Assembly: GCF_002933465.1 (NCBI RefSeq)
Contig: NZ_PSZE01000011.1
Coordinates: 1-64,000, forward strand
Origin: Nocardia nova
Lineage (GTDB): Bacteria; Actinomycetota; Actinomycetes; Mycobacteriales; Mycobacteriaceae
Direction: 5' to 3'
DNA length: 64,000 nucleotides
Shown: positions 6,962-16,132 of the stretch, piece after piece
Position numbering within the stretch: the first letter of the stretch is position 1
Layout: every line of letters begins with the position of its first letter
Position numbers and translations under genes: made by a program
The notes under the pieces: generated by a model
The model's database searches: none
What the model saw: the letters and a program-made list of their open reading frames with translations, nothing else
What the model was told of the DNA's origin: nothing

Positions 6962-9172
6962 ATGTCCACCGACACCGACTCGGTCCGACGGACGTCACCT
7001 CGGAGCTTCTCGGTCGCTTTACGACATGATCTACCCGCCTCCGTGGTGGTTTTCCTCGTCGCGTTACCCCTGTCCATCGGTGTGGCCGTCGCCATGGGCG
7101 CGCCGGTCGCGGCCGGGCTGATCGCCGCCGTCGTCGGCGGTCTGGTCGCCGGGCTGTGTGGCGGTTCGGTCCTGCAGGTCAGCGGGCCCACCGCCAGCCT
7201 CACCGTGGTGGTGGCCGAGTCCATTCACCAGTTCGGCTGGGCGACAACCTGTTTCATCACCGTGTGCGCCGGTGCGCTGCAGGTGGTGTTCGGCCTGAGC
7301 CGCATCGCACGCGCCGCGCTGGCCATCGCGCCGGTAGTGGTGCACGCGATGCTCGCCGGCATCGGGGTGGTGATCGCACTGCAGCAGTTGCATGTGCTGC
7401 TGGGCGGGCAGACGTTGAGCTCGTCGTGGGCGAGCATCGCGCAGCTGCCGCATCAACTGACCGTGATGCACACGGGGGACGCGCTCGTCGGCGGGGTGGT
7501 GATCGCGATCATGCTGGGCTGGCGCTATCTGCCCGGCCGGGTGCGGGCGGTCCCGGCGCCGCTGGCCGCGGTGGTCGCGGCGACCGCGCTCGCGATGGTG
7601 GTCCCCACCAGTGTGGAACGCATCACCCTGCACGGCTCGCTGTTCGACGCGATGTCGTTACCGCAACTGCCGCACGGCAATTGGAGTGCCGTCGCGCTGA
7701 CCGCGTTCACCATCGCGCTGATCGCCAGCGTGGAGACGCTGCTGTCCGCGGTGGCCGTCGACCGGTTGCGCCCGGAGTACCGCACCGACCTCGACCGCGA
7801 ACTGCTCGGGCAGGGCGTGGCGAATATGACCTCCGGCATGCTCGGCGGCCTGCCCATCGCCGCGGTCATCGTCCGAAGCATCACCAACGCCAAGGCCGGT
7901 GCGCGGACCAAGGCCTCCACCATGCTCAGTGGCGTGTGGGTGCTGGTCTTCTCGGTCGCGCTGGTGGAGGTGGTGCGCCAGATTCCGAAGGCCGCGCTGG
8001 CCGGCCTGTTGATCGTCATCGGCATCGGACTGGTGAAACTCGCGCACATCCGCCTCGCGCGCCGGGCCGGTGATCTGATCGTCTATGCCGCAACGGTTCT
8101 CGTGGTGATCTTCGGGAACCTGCTGCTGGGCATGCTGATCGGGCTGGTGCTCTCGTTCGCGCTGCTCATGTGGCGCGTGGTGCGGGTGGTGATCGTGGCC
8201 GCGCCGGTCGGTGACACCGGGCGCTGGCTGGTGACCGTGGACGGTTCGGCCACCTTCCTGGCCCTGCCGCGGCTCACCGCCCAGCTGGCGCAGATCCCCG
8301 CGGGGGTTGCGGTCACCGTGGAGATGACCGTCGACTTCATCGACCACGCCGCATCCGACACCCTGCACGAATGGGCGCAGCGGCACGAAAGCCTCGGCGG
8401 TACGGTGCAATTCGTCGAACTCGGCGCCGTCCGGATCGCCGACCTCACCGCGGGACCGCCCGCGCGCGGGCACGCCCGCCGGATGCTCGACGACGTCCTC
8501 GCGCCCTGGCGTCCGACCACCCGCACCGACCGGATCGCGGCCGGGATCGCGGCCTACCACCGCGGCCACGCCCACATGATGCGCCCGCATCTGGACGAAC
8601 TGCGGCACACTCAGGATCCGGAATCGCTGTTCGTCACCTGCGCCGATTCCCGCATCGTGCCCAACGTGATCACCAACAGCGGCCCGGGCGATCTGTTCAC
8701 CGTGCGCAATATCGGCAATCTGATCCCCGCCGACGGCCGCGACACCTCGGTCGAGGCCGCGCTGGTCTACGCGCTGAACACACTCGACGTGCGCTCGGTC
8801 GTCGTCTGCGGGCATTCCGGCTGCGGGGCCATGGACGCGCTGCATCATGGTCTGCACACCGGTTCGGGTCTCGACGACTGGCTCGCGCACGGACGCCCCG
8901 CGCTCGAGCGCTTCCGGGCGGGGCATCCGGTCGCGGCGGCGGCCGCGGCCGCCGGCTACGGCGAGGTCGACCAGCTGGGCATGGTGAACGTGGCCGTGCA
9001 GATCGAAACCCTGTCCGCCCATCCCGTCGTGCGTCGCGGGATCGAGGCGCGCGGTGTGGTGCTGTCGGGACTGTTCTTCGATATCGCCACTGCCCGTGTG
9101 CTCGCAATCACACCCGATGGTCTCGCCGATATCGACGACCTCCGGCACCCCGTGCCGGTTCCGGTTTCCTGA
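6962..9172 (+). CDS. SulP anion transporter fused to beta-carbonic anhydrase (copy 1)
   Basis: 736 residues in one chain. Residues from about 20 to 420 are a polytopic SulP transporter, with the signature LPLSIGVAVAMGAPVAAGLIAA and GGSVLQVSGPTASLTV. A STAS-like segment follows (about 425-510), then a beta-class carbonic anhydrase with zinc ligands Cys560 (CADSR), His618 and Cys621 (CGHSGCGAM) and the Asp-Arg dyad 562/564. The family is expected to move bicarbonate across the membrane and interconvert it with CO2 at the exit. M. tuberculosis Rv3273 has the same architecture. The ATG at 6962 follows AAGGAGA. A paralogue lies directly downstream with its own promoter. Confidence 0.93.
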   Translation: MSTDTDSVRRTSPRSFSVALRHDLPASVVVFLVALPLSIGVAVAMGAPVAAGLIAAVVGGLVAGLCGGSVLQVSGPTASLTVVVAESIHQFGWATTCFITVCAGALQVVFGLSRIARAALAIAPVVVHAMLAGIGVVIALQQLHVLLGGQTLSSSWASIAQLPHQLTVMHTGDALVGGVVIAIMLGWRYLPGRVRAVPAPLAAVVAATALAMVVPTSVERITLHGSLFDAMSLPQLPHGNWSAVALTAFTIALIASVETLLSAVAVDRLRPEYRTDLDRELLGQGVANMTSGMLGGLPIAAVIVRSITNAKAGARTKASTMLSGVWVLVFSVALVEVVRQIPKAALAGLLIVIGIGLVKLAHIRLARRAGDLIVYAATVLVVIFGNLLLGMLIGLVLSFALLMWRVVRVVIVAAPVGDTGRWLVTVDGSATFLALPRLTAQLAQIPAGVAVTVEMTVDFIDHAASDTLHEWAQRHESLGGTVQFVELGAVRIADLTAGPPARGHARRMLDDVLAPWRPTTRTDRIAAGIAAYHRGHAHMMRPHLDELRHTQDPESLFVTCADSRIVPNVITNSGPGDLFTVRNIGNLIPADGRDTSVEAALVYALNTLDVRSVVVCGHSGCGAMDALHHGLHTGSGLDDWLAHGRPALERFRAGHPVAAAAAAAGYGEVDQLGMVNVAVQIETLSAHPVVRRGIEARGVVLSGLFFDIATARVLAITPDGLADIDDLRHPVPVPVS

Positions 9173-9460
9173 AAGGAGCCTTCCCAATTTTGGCAATTCG
9201 CCGGGTGGAAAACGTGCGCTGAGCGGGCGCACAGTGGTGCCGGTGCAGGTCACAGCTCCAGGTCGTGAGGGCCGTCACATCGAAGCCGGAACGTGTGCGA
9301 GGCTAAATATCCTTTTCTAAGGCTTTGCTTAGTCTTTACTATTAGGGTTGCCCTCGCTTCCGGCTCACTGCTGGACAACGAAGTCTCGCAGCTGAATTCG
9401 ATGCCTGGAGAACATGTTCGACCGACCGGACCGCCGCGGCGGCTCCGGTGAAGGAGCAAT
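9173..9460. other. Intergenic region and leader of SulP-CA copy 2
   Basis: 288 bases without a gene. The second half repeats the layout of the leader of copy 1: promoter with inverted repeat (9313-9344), the conserved string ACATGTTC-N-ACCGA (9413-9425), then a hairpin (9426-9448: five base pairs CCGGA/TCCGG, one bulged base and four inner pairs) immediately before the AAGGAG ribosome site. Nothing resembling a terminator for copy 1 was found, so partial read-through is possible. Confidence 0.55.
9313..9344 (+). promoter_or_regulatory. Promoter with inverted repeat, SulP-CA copy 2
   Basis: TACTAT (9337-9342) with an upstream TTTTCT box 18 bases away. The inverted repeat CTAAG (9317-9321) / CTTAG (9328-9332) flanks GCTTTG, the same centre as in copy 1. 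Arm positions differ between the copies but stay complementary, so the symmetry rather than the exact sequence is conserved. Confidence 0.6.
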
Positions 9461-11701
9461 ATGTCCACCGACACCGTCGCTACGTCCAGACCCTCGGCCC
9501 CGCCGGGCCCCAGCTGGTCGGACCGGATGAACTCGGTCCTTCGACACGATCTGCCCGCTTCTGTCGTCGTCTTTCTCGTCGCCCTGCCGCTCTCGATCGG
9601 CATCGCGGTCGCCACCGGCGCTCCGGTCGCGGCCGGACTCATCGCCGCCGCCGTGGGCGGCATCGTGGTGGGCGCTCTGGGGGGCTCCGTCCTACAGGTC
9701 AGCGGCCCGGCCGCCGGACTGACCGTGGTCATGGCCGAGACCATCAATCAATTCGGCTGGAAGACAACCTGTTTCATCACCGTCGGCGCGGGCGTGCTGC
9801 AGATCGTGTTCGGCCTGAGCCGGATCGCGCGTGCCGCGCTCGCCATCGCACCGGTCGTCGTGCACGCCATGCTCGCCGGCATCGGTATCACGATCGCCTT
9901 GCAGCAGGTTCATGTCCTGCTCGGCGGATCGTCGCAGAGCTCGGCGTGGGAGAACGTCACCGAGTTGCCGAATCAGCTGCTGCATCTCAGCGGCGTCGAC
10001 GTCGTGATCGGCGGGCTGGTCATCGCGATCATGCTCTGCTGGCGCTACGTGCCGGCCAAGATCCGGGTGGTGCCCGGACCGCTGGTGGCGATCGTGGTCG
10101 CCACCGCCCTGTCGCTGGTGCTGCCGGGCGACCCTGCCCGCATCACGATGAGCGGTTCGCTGTTCGACGCCATCGGCCTGCCGGACATGCCCAGCGGAGA
10201 CTGGAGCGGCGTCGCACTGGCGGTGCTGACCGTGGCCCTGATCGCCAGCGTGGAGAGTCTGTTGTCGGCGGTCGCCGTCGACAAGATGCACAACGGCCCG
10301 CGGACCAACTTCGATCGTGAGCTCATGGCGCAGGGTGCCGCCAACGTGACCTCGGGCATGATCGGTGGCCTGCCGGTTACCGGCGTGATCGTGCGCAGTG
10401 CGACCAATGTGACCGCCGGTGCGCGCAGCCGGGCGTCGGCGCTGCTGCACGGCGTCTGGGTGCTGGTGTTCTCGATCGCCCTGGTGGGTGTCGTCGAGCA
10501 GATCCCGAAATCGGCCCTGGCCGGACTGCTGGTGATGATCGGCATGCAGCTGGTGAAGCTGGCCCACATCAAGATGGCGCACCGCACCGGTGAACTGGTG
10601 ATCTACGCGGTGACCATCGCCGCGGTGGTGTTCCTGAACCTGCTCGAGGGTGTGCTGATCGGCCTGGTCGTCGCCTTCGCCCTGCTGCTGTGGCGCGTGG
10701 TGCGCGTCTCGGTCGAGGCCGCTCCGGTCGAGGGAACCGACCGGTGGCTGGTGAGCGTGGACGGCACCTGCACCTTCCTCGCTCTGCCGAAGCTGACCGG
10801 GCAGCTGGCCAAGGTGCCCGCCGGCGCCGAGGTCCTGGTGGAGCTGACGGTCGACTTCCTCGACCACGCCGCATACGACGCCATTCATTCCTGGGCGCAG
10901 CAGCACGAAAGTACCGGCGGCACCGTGGAATTCGTCGAGATCGGGACGGCGCGGATGGCCGACGCGGCCGAGCGCCCGCCGCGGCGCGCCGGGGCCCGCG
11001 GGCTGCTCGACGACGTCCTGGGGCCGTGGCGTTCCGAAGGTGGCAATCCGGTCGCCGCCGGTGTCGCCGCCTACCATCGCAGCCACGCGCACGTGATGCG
11101 GCCGCATCTGGACGAACTGCGCGACGGGCAGGACCCGGACTCCTTCTTCCTGACCTGCTCCGACTCGCGGATCGTGCCGAATGTGATCACCAACAGCGGT
11201 CCGGGTGACCTGTTCACCGTCCGCAATATCGGCAATCTGATCCCGCCGCGCGGCACCGATGTGTCGGTGGACGCGGCGCTCAGCTTCGCGCTGCACAATT
11301 TGTCGGTGCGCAACGTCGTGGTGTGCGGACATTCCGGCTGTGGCGCGATGAACGCCCTGCTGTCCGACCGGTCCGCCGGCCCCGATATCGACGACTGGCT
11401 GACCCACGGCGCCGAGGCCCTGCAGCGCTACCGCGGCGGCCATCCGGTGGCGGCGGCCGCGGCGGCCGCCGGTTACGGTCCGGCCGACCAGCTGAGCATG
11501 GTCAACGTCGCGGTCCAGCTCGAGACGCTGCGGGAGCATCCGGTCGTCGCACGGGCCGTCGATGAGCGCGGTGTTGCGCTTTCGGGCCTGTTCTTCGATA
11601 TCGGAACCGCACGGGTCCTCGAGGTCACCACGACCGGCATCGCCGAGATCACCGATGCCGAGCGACCCGGAATACCCGCCCTGGATCGGACCCACGCCTG
11701 A
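9461..11701 (+). CDS. SulP anion transporter fused to beta-carbonic anhydrase (copy 2)
   Basis: 746 residues, colinear with and highly similar to the preceding gene. It has the SulP signature LPLSIGIAVATGAPVAAGLIAA, then a STAS-like region, then a beta-carbonic anhydrase with zinc ligands Cys566, His624 and Cys627 and the CSDSR dyad. All catalytic residues are kept in both copies, so neither looks like a decaying duplicate. The main differences are the N-terminal 25 residues and the short C terminus. Likely an inner-membrane bicarbonate (or sulfate-type anion) carrier with a cytoplasmic carbonic anhydrase. A 17-base-pair hairpin terminator follows ten bases after the stop. Confidence 0.93.
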   Translation: MSTDTVATSRPSAPPGPSWSDRMNSVLRHDLPASVVVFLVALPLSIGIAVATGAPVAAGLIAAAVGGIVVGALGGSVLQVSGPAAGLTVVMAETINQFGWKTTCFITVGAGVLQIVFGLSRIARAALAIAPVVVHAMLAGIGITIALQQVHVLLGGSSQSSAWENVTELPNQLLHLSGVDVVIGGLVIAIMLCWRYVPAKIRVVPGPLVAIVVATALSLVLPGDPARITMSGSLFDAIGLPDMPSGDWSGVALAVLTVALIASVESLLSAVAVDKMHNGPRTNFDRELMAQGAANVTSGMIGGLPVTGVIVRSATNVTAGARSRASALLHGVWVLVFSIALVGVVEQIPKSALAGLLVMIGMQLVKLAHIKMAHRTGELVIYAVTIAAVVFLNLLEGVLIGLVVAFALLLWRVVRVSVEAAPVEGTDRWLVSVDGTCTFLALPKLTGQLAKVPAGAEVLVELTVDFLDHAAYDAIHSWAQQHESTGGTVEFVEIGTARMADAAERPPRRAGARGLLDDVLGPWRSEGGNPVAAGVAAYHRSHAHVMRPHLDELRDGQDPDSFFLTCSDSRIVPNVITNSGPGDLFTVRNIGNLIPPRGTDVSVDAALSFALHNLSVRNVVVCGHSGCGAMNALLSDRSAGPDIDDWLTHGAEALQRYRGGHPVAAAAAAAGYGPADQLSMVNVAVQLETLREHPVVARAVDERGVALSGLFFDIGTARVLEVTTTGIAEITDAERPGIPALDRTHA

Positions 11702-11711
11702 TCCGGGCGCA

Positions 11712-11754
11712 GGGTGCGCGAGTTCGGCAGCCCGACAGCCGAACTCGCGCACCC
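11712..11754 (+). terminator. Strong hairpin terminator after SulP-CA copy 2
   Basis: A perfect 17-base-pair stem (11712-11728 with 11738-11754) and a nine-base loop, ten bases after the stop codon. There is no U-tract, as is common for actinobacterial terminators. Confidence 0.8.
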
Positions 11755-11763
11755 GTCCACCTT

Positions 11764-11810
11764 CGCCGCGGCAGCCGTTCCGCCACGACCGGGGGACGGC
11801 TGCCGCGGCG
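11764..11810 (+). terminator. Second long hairpin
   Basis: A perfect 15-base-pair stem (11764-11778 with 11796-11810), extendable by a G-T pair and two G-C pairs, nine bases after the first hairpin. Probably a back-up terminator. It could also be an RNA structure of its own. Confidence 0.55.
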
Positions 11811-11951
11811 CGCCCCGAGCGTCGGCGTCGCGCACGCCGATACGCTGAGCGGCGGCGCGCCACGGCCGGGACCTCAATCCGAGCGCGCCGGCCATGCCAT
11901 GGTGGAGGTGGTGCATTCGGTGGATCGATGTGGATCGGAGTCGGAGGGGAA

Positions 11952-12593
11952 ATGGTTGCGCAGTCGGTGGCGTCCGGGGGCCCCGCCCATGTGGCGGGCG
12001 TCAAACTCACCGAGCCCGCGTGGCTGTCGGAACGGATCGCCGATATGGGAATCTCCTGGGGCACAGGCAATTCCCGCGTGTCGGGCACGCTGTGGTGGTG
12101 TATGGCCGCCTCGGCGCTGGTGGATCCGATCACCGAGGCGTATGCGAGCGGCGCACCAGCGCCCGACCCCACGCTGGAACGGCTGCGCTGCGAGATCCGG
12201 CCCGACGGCGGCATCGAGCGGATCGTGCCCGAAGCCGTGAGCGAGTCCGAAGCGGTCGGCGCGGCGCTGGGCGAGTCGCTGCGGCGGGTCATCCCGGTGG
12301 TGGCCCGGGTGACCGGCGCCGGTCCGGCGGCGCTGTGGGCGATCGTCGCCGACGCGATCGGCAACCGGGCCATCGATGCGGGCGACCCCGAGGCGGGTGG
12401 GCGGCTGGCCGCCCAGGTCGGCGACCGCCTGCCCGCGCCGCGATTCACCGACGTCGAATCGCGCACGTTCGTGCGGCGGACCTCCTGCTGTCTGGTCTAC
12501 GAGGTGCCCGGCTGCGGTATGTGCACCAGCTGCCCCAAAAGGCCCGCCGCCGAGCGCGAGCGGCTGCTGACCGAGCTGGCCCGGCGCGGGTGA
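11952..12593 (+). CDS. FhuF-like 2Fe-2S protein (putative ferric-siderophore reductase)
   Basis: 213 residues. The C terminus reads RRTSCCLVYEVPGCGMCTSCP, which is the FhuF pattern C-C-x10-C-x2-C that binds an unusual [2Fe-2S] cluster. FhuF proteins reduce ferric iron from hydroxamate siderophores in the cytoplasm. The N-terminal 170 residues are helical, as expected. The ATG at 11952 follows GGAGGGGA directly; an in-frame ATG at 11928 is possible. It stands alone between the SulP terminators and thrS, with no siderophore genes in view, so the substrate is inferred from the motif only. Confidence 0.8.
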   Translation: MVAQSVASGGPAHVAGVKLTEPAWLSERIADMGISWGTGNSRVSGTLWWCMAASALVDPITEAYASGAPAPDPTLERLRCEIRPDGGIERIVPEAVSESEAVGAALGESLRRVIPVVARVTGAGPAALWAIVADAIGNRAIDAGDPEAGGRLAAQVGDRLPAPRFTDVESRTFVRRTSCCLVYEVPGCGMCTSCPKRPAAERERLLTELARRG

Positions 12594-12741
12594 GCGGGCC
12601 GCGGCCGGTTCGCGGCCGGTCCATCGGCACGCGAGCGGTACTGTCCCGATAGCATTGGTCGCGCCGGTGACTTTTCTGTTCGTCGACCGGCCTGGACCAA
12701 GCCTGGACCAAGAATGCCGACATGTTAAGGAGAGCGCAGCC

Positions 12742-14799
12742 GTGACCACCTCAGCCCGCATAACCCCCGCCGCCCTCGTCCGGGTGCCGGCCGGGACGAC
12801 GGCGGGCGCCGCGGTGCGCGAAGCGGGCCTGCCCACCAAGGGCCCCGACACCGTCGTCGTCGTGCGTGACGGCGAGGGCAACCTCAAGGACCTGTCCTGG
12901 GCACCCCAGACCGACGTCGAGGTCGAGGCCGTCACCGCCGACTCCGAGGACGGCCGCAGCGTCATCCGCCACTCAGCCGCCCACGTGCTGGCACAGGCGG
13001 TGCAGCAGGAGTTCCCGGAGGCCAAGCTCGGCATCGGCCCGCCGATCAAGGACGGCTTCTACTACGACTTCCAGGTCGAGCGGCCGTTCACTCCGGAGGA
13101 TCTGACCAAGCTCGAATCTCGGATGAAGAAGATCATCAAAGGCGCGCAACGATTTTCGCGCCGGGTGGTCGAGGTCGACGAGGCTCGGGTGGAATTGGCC
13201 AAGGAGCCGTTCAAACTCGAGCTGATCGGCGACAAGTCGGGAATCGACGACCCGGAGATCATGGAGGTCGGCGGTAACGAGCTGACCATCTACGACAACC
13301 TCGACCCGCGCACGGGCGAGAAGGTGTGGGGCGACCTGTGCCGCGGCCCGCACATCCCGACCACGAAGTTCATTCCCGCGTTCAAGCTGACCCGCTCCTC
13401 GGCGGCGTACTGGCGCGGTGACCAGGAGCGCGAGGATCTGCAGCGCATCTACGGCACCGCCTGGGAGTCGGCGGAGGCGCAGGACCGCTACCTCACCATG
13501 CTCGCCGAGGCCGAGAAGCGCGACCACCGTAAGCTCGGTGCGGAACTGGACCTGTTCTCCTTCCCGGACGAACTGGGTTCCGGTCTGCCCGTCTTCCATC
13601 CCAAGGGCGGAATCATCCGCATGGAGATGGAGGACTATTCGCGCCGCAAGCATGTCGAGGCCGGTTACGAGTTCGTCAACACCCCGCACCTGACCAAGGC
13701 GCATCTGTTCGAGACCTCCAAGCATCTCGACTGGTACGCCGACGGCATGTTCCCGCCCATGCACCTGGACGCGGAATACAACGAGGACGGCACCGTCCGC
13801 AAACCCGGCCAGGACTACTACGTCAAGCCGATGAACTGTCCGATGCACTGCCTGATCTTCCGGTCCCGCGGCCGGTCGTACCGGGAGCTGCCGCTGCGGC
13901 TGTTCGAATTCGGCTCGGTCTACCGCTACGAGAAGTCCGGTGTCGTCCACGGCCTGACCCGCGCGCGGGGCTTCACCCAGGACGACGCGCACATCTACTG
14001 CGCCCAGGACCAGGTGGTCGACGAGCTCACCTCCACCCTGAACTTCGTGCTGGACCTGCTGAAGGACTACGGTCTGGACGACTTCTACCTGGAGCTGTCC
14101 ACCAAGGATCCGAAGAAGTACGTGGGTTCGGACGAGCTGTGGGAGGAGGCCACCGAAACGCTGCGCAAGGTCGGTGAGGCCTCCGGGTTGACCCTGGTTC
14201 CGGATCCGGGCGGCGCGGCGTTCTACGGCCCGAAGATCTCGGTGCAGGCCAAGGACGCTCTCGGGCGCACCTGGCAGATGTCCACCATCCAGCTGGACTT
14301 CTTCGAACCCGGTCTGTTCGACCTGGAGTACACCGCCTCCGACGGCACCAAGAAGCAGCCGGTGATGATCCACCGCGCCCTGTTCGGCTCCATCGAGCGC
14401 TTCTTCGGCGTTCTCACCGAGCACTATGCGGGCGCCTTCCCGGCCTGGCTGGCTCCGGTGCAGGTGGTGGGCATCCCGGTTGCCGACGCCTTCGCCGACC
14501 ATCTGGACGGGGTGGTGTCGCAGCTGCGCGCGCACGGCGTGCGCGCCGAGGTCGATCGCAGCGACGACCGGATGCAGAAGAAGATCTTCAACCACACCGC
14601 GCAGAAGGTGCCGTTCATGCTGCTGGCCGGCGAGCGCGATGCGAACGAGGGAGCGGTCAGCTTCCGATTCCGCGACGGCAGCAAGCTGAACGGTGTGCCG
14701 GTCGCCGATGCGGTGGCGACCGTCGTCGACTGGATCTCGCGGCGCGACAACGCCTCGCCGAGCGCGGAAGGATTCGAGGTCCGGACCGGTGGGGCGTGA
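12742..14799 (+). CDS. thrS: Threonyl-tRNA synthetase
   Basis: 685 residues charging tRNA-Thr in the cytoplasm. An N-terminal TGS domain (IRVPAGTTAG-like) precedes the editing domain (SVIRHSAAHVLAQAV with its two histidines), then the class II catalytic core (motif 2: HGLTRARGFTQDDAHIY; zinc ligands in MNCPMHC and QMSTIQLDF / MIHRALFGSIERF). It ends in the anticodon-binding domain. The GTG at 12742 lies after AAGGAGAGCGCAGCC. Upstream the 11-base string CCTGGACCAAG is tandemly duplicated (12691-12712). It heads the PIM-synthesis gene string with overlapping genes downstream. I saw no T-box. Confidence 0.97.
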   Translation: MTTSARITPAALVRVPAGTTAGAAVREAGLPTKGPDTVVVVRDGEGNLKDLSWAPQTDVEVEAVTADSEDGRSVIRHSAAHVLAQAVQQEFPEAKLGIGPPIKDGFYYDFQVERPFTPEDLTKLESRMKKIIKGAQRFSRRVVEVDEARVELAKEPFKLELIGDKSGIDDPEIMEVGGNELTIYDNLDPRTGEKVWGDLCRGPHIPTTKFIPAFKLTRSSAAYWRGDQEREDLQRIYGTAWESAEAQDRYLTMLAEAEKRDHRKLGAELDLFSFPDELGSGLPVFHPKGGIIRMEMEDYSRRKHVEAGYEFVNTPHLTKAHLFETSKHLDWYADGMFPPMHLDAEYNEDGTVRKPGQDYYVKPMNCPMHCLIFRSRGRSYRELPLRLFEFGSVYRYEKSGVVHGLTRARGFTQDDAHIYCAQDQVVDELTSTLNFVLDLLKDYGLDDFYLELSTKDPKKYVGSDELWEEATETLRKVGEASGLTLVPDPGGAAFYGPKISVQAKDALGRTWQMSTIQLDFFEPGLFDLEYTASDGTKKQPVMIHRALFGSIERFFGVLTEHYAGAFPAWLAPVQVVGIPVADAFADHLDGVVSQLRAHGVRAEVDRSDDRMQKKIFNHTAQKVPFMLLAGERDANEGAVSFRFRDGSKLNGVPVADAVATVVDWISRRDNASPSAEGFEVRTGGA

Positions 14800-15446
14800 G
14801 TGAGGGTATGGTGGAAGAGGCTGTGACGCAACAGGATCCGGGTCGGATCGTCGACACGGGAGCGGGGGACCCGGACCGGTTGCAGCGATTGTGGACCCCC
14901 TACCGGATGTCGTATATCACCGGCGCGGTCGCGGCCGATCGCGACAGCCGGAGCGCGGCGGCCGAGGCCGACGCGCCGGCCGGCGCCGAGGAGAAGACCT
15001 CGGCCGGGCTGAAGCATCCGTTCACCGAGATCCCGAAGATGTCGGACGAGGACGGACTGGTCATCGCGCGCGGTGAATGGGTGTTCGCGGTGCTCAACCT
15101 CTACCCGTACAACCCCGGCCACATGATGGTGGTGCCCTACCGGCGGGTGGCCGACCTCGAGGACCTCACCCCGGAGGAGAGCGCCGAACTGATGGCGTTC
15201 ACTCAGCGGGCGATCCGGGTGATGAAGAAGGTGTCGCGGCCCGAGGGCTTCAACGTCGGGCTGAATCTCGGCGGGGTAGCCGGGGGATCGCTGGCCGACC
15301 ACCTGCACCAGCACATCGTTCCCCGCTGGGGCGGGGACGCCAATTTCATCACCGTTGTCGGCGGGGTGAAGGTGATGCCGCAGTTGCTGCGGGAGACGCG
15401 GGCCCTGCTGGCCGGGGCGTGGCACGAGGCGAAGGAAGTCGAGTAG
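14796..15446 (+). CDS. HIT-family protein, probable Ap4A phosphorylase
   Basis: 216 residues with the histidine triad as HLHQHIVPRW. The surrounding sequence (LWTPYRMSYI, NLYPYNPGHMMVVPYRRVADL, GFNVGLNLGGVAGGSLADHLHQH) closely follows M. tuberculosis Rv2613c, described as a diadenosine tetraphosphate phosphorylase. It would degrade Ap4A, which tRNA synthetases make as a side product, so the coupling to thrS makes sense. The GTG at 14796 overlaps the thrS stop; the ATG at 14808 is an alternative. A charged linker of about 30 residues (48-80) is longer than in the mycobacterial protein as I recall it. Confidence 0.92.
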   Translation: MSEGMVEEAVTQQDPGRIVDTGAGDPDRLQRLWTPYRMSYITGAVAADRDSRSAAAEADAPAGAEEKTSAGLKHPFTEIPKMSDEDGLVIARGEWVFAVLNLYPYNPGHMMVVPYRRVADLEDLTPEESAELMAFTQRAIRVMKKVSRPEGFNVGLNLGGVAGGSLADHLHQHIVPRWGGDANFITVVGGVKVMPQLLRETRALLAGAWHEAKEVE

Positions 15447-15447
15447 C

Positions 15448-16119
15448 GTGCTGAGCTTCTTCGGTCGGGCGACGTTCGCCAAGGCGACCGCGCCGCTGGG
15501 ACGGGCGCTGGTGAGCACCGGGCTCACGCCCGACGCGATGACGCTCATCGGCACCACCGCCTCGATCGTCGCCGCGGTGACGCTGTTCCCGACCGATCAC
15601 CTGTTCTGGGGAACGATGGTGATCTGGCTCTTCGTCATGTTCGACATGCTCGACGGGGCGATGGCCCGCGCCCGCGGCGGCGGCACGAAATACGGTGCGG
15701 TCCTCGACGCCACTTGTGACCGCGTCGCCGACGGCGCCATCTTCGGTGCGCTCGCGTGGTGGTCGGTGTATCACGAGCAGAGCAAGCACCTGTTCGTGGC
15801 GACGCTGGTGGTCCTGGTGACCTCGCAGGTGATCTCCTATGCCAAGGCGCGCGCGGAGGCGAGCGGGCTGTCGGCCGACGGCGGGATCATCGAACGTCCC
15901 GACCGTCTGGTGATCGTGCTGGTCGGGGCCGGATTCACCGGCATCGGTGGCTATTTCGACATCGAGTGGCTCACCTATGCGGTGTATGTCGCGATGTACA
16001 TCCTGGCGGTGCTGAGCATCGTCACCGTCTTCCAACGAGTACTGGCGGTACGGAATTCGGCCGGTGCCCGCGACGTGATCGCGCCGGTGACCAAGGCCGA
16101 CTCCGATACGGCGAAATGA
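15448..16119 (+). CDS. pgsA1: Phosphatidylinositol phosphate synthase
   Basis: 223 residues with about six membrane helices. The CDP-alcohol phosphotransferase motif D-x2-DG-x2-AR-x8-G-x3-D-x3-D is complete at residues 66-91. It joins CDP-diacylglycerol to inositol 1-phosphate, the first step to phosphatidylinositol and the mannosides of the cell envelope. The match to the mycobacterial Rv2612c position is exact in gene order. The GTG at 15448 starts one base after the HIT stop, so translation is coupled. Confidence 0.95.
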   Translation: MLSFFGRATFAKATAPLGRALVSTGLTPDAMTLIGTTASIVAAVTLFPTDHLFWGTMVIWLFVMFDMLDGAMARARGGGTKYGAVLDATCDRVADGAIFGALAWWSVYHEQSKHLFVATLVVLVTSQVISYAKARAEASGLSADGGIIERPDRLVIVLVGAGFTGIGGYFDIEWLTYAVYVAMYILAVLSIVTVFQRVLAVRNSAGARDVIAPVTKADSDTAK

Positions 16120-16132
16120 AGGTGGTACGGGC

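Noticed and set aside
9692..12466. A 924-codon open frame on the minus strand opposite the second SulP-CA gene
   Set aside because: It is the antisense of a clearly coding frame with GC-rich third positions. Its product is His/Gln/Arg/Asp-rich with no family resemblance.
12594..12741. A T-box riboswitch before thrS
   Set aside because: No T-box sequence or specifier stem could be found. The leader is short and holds only an 11-base tandem duplication.
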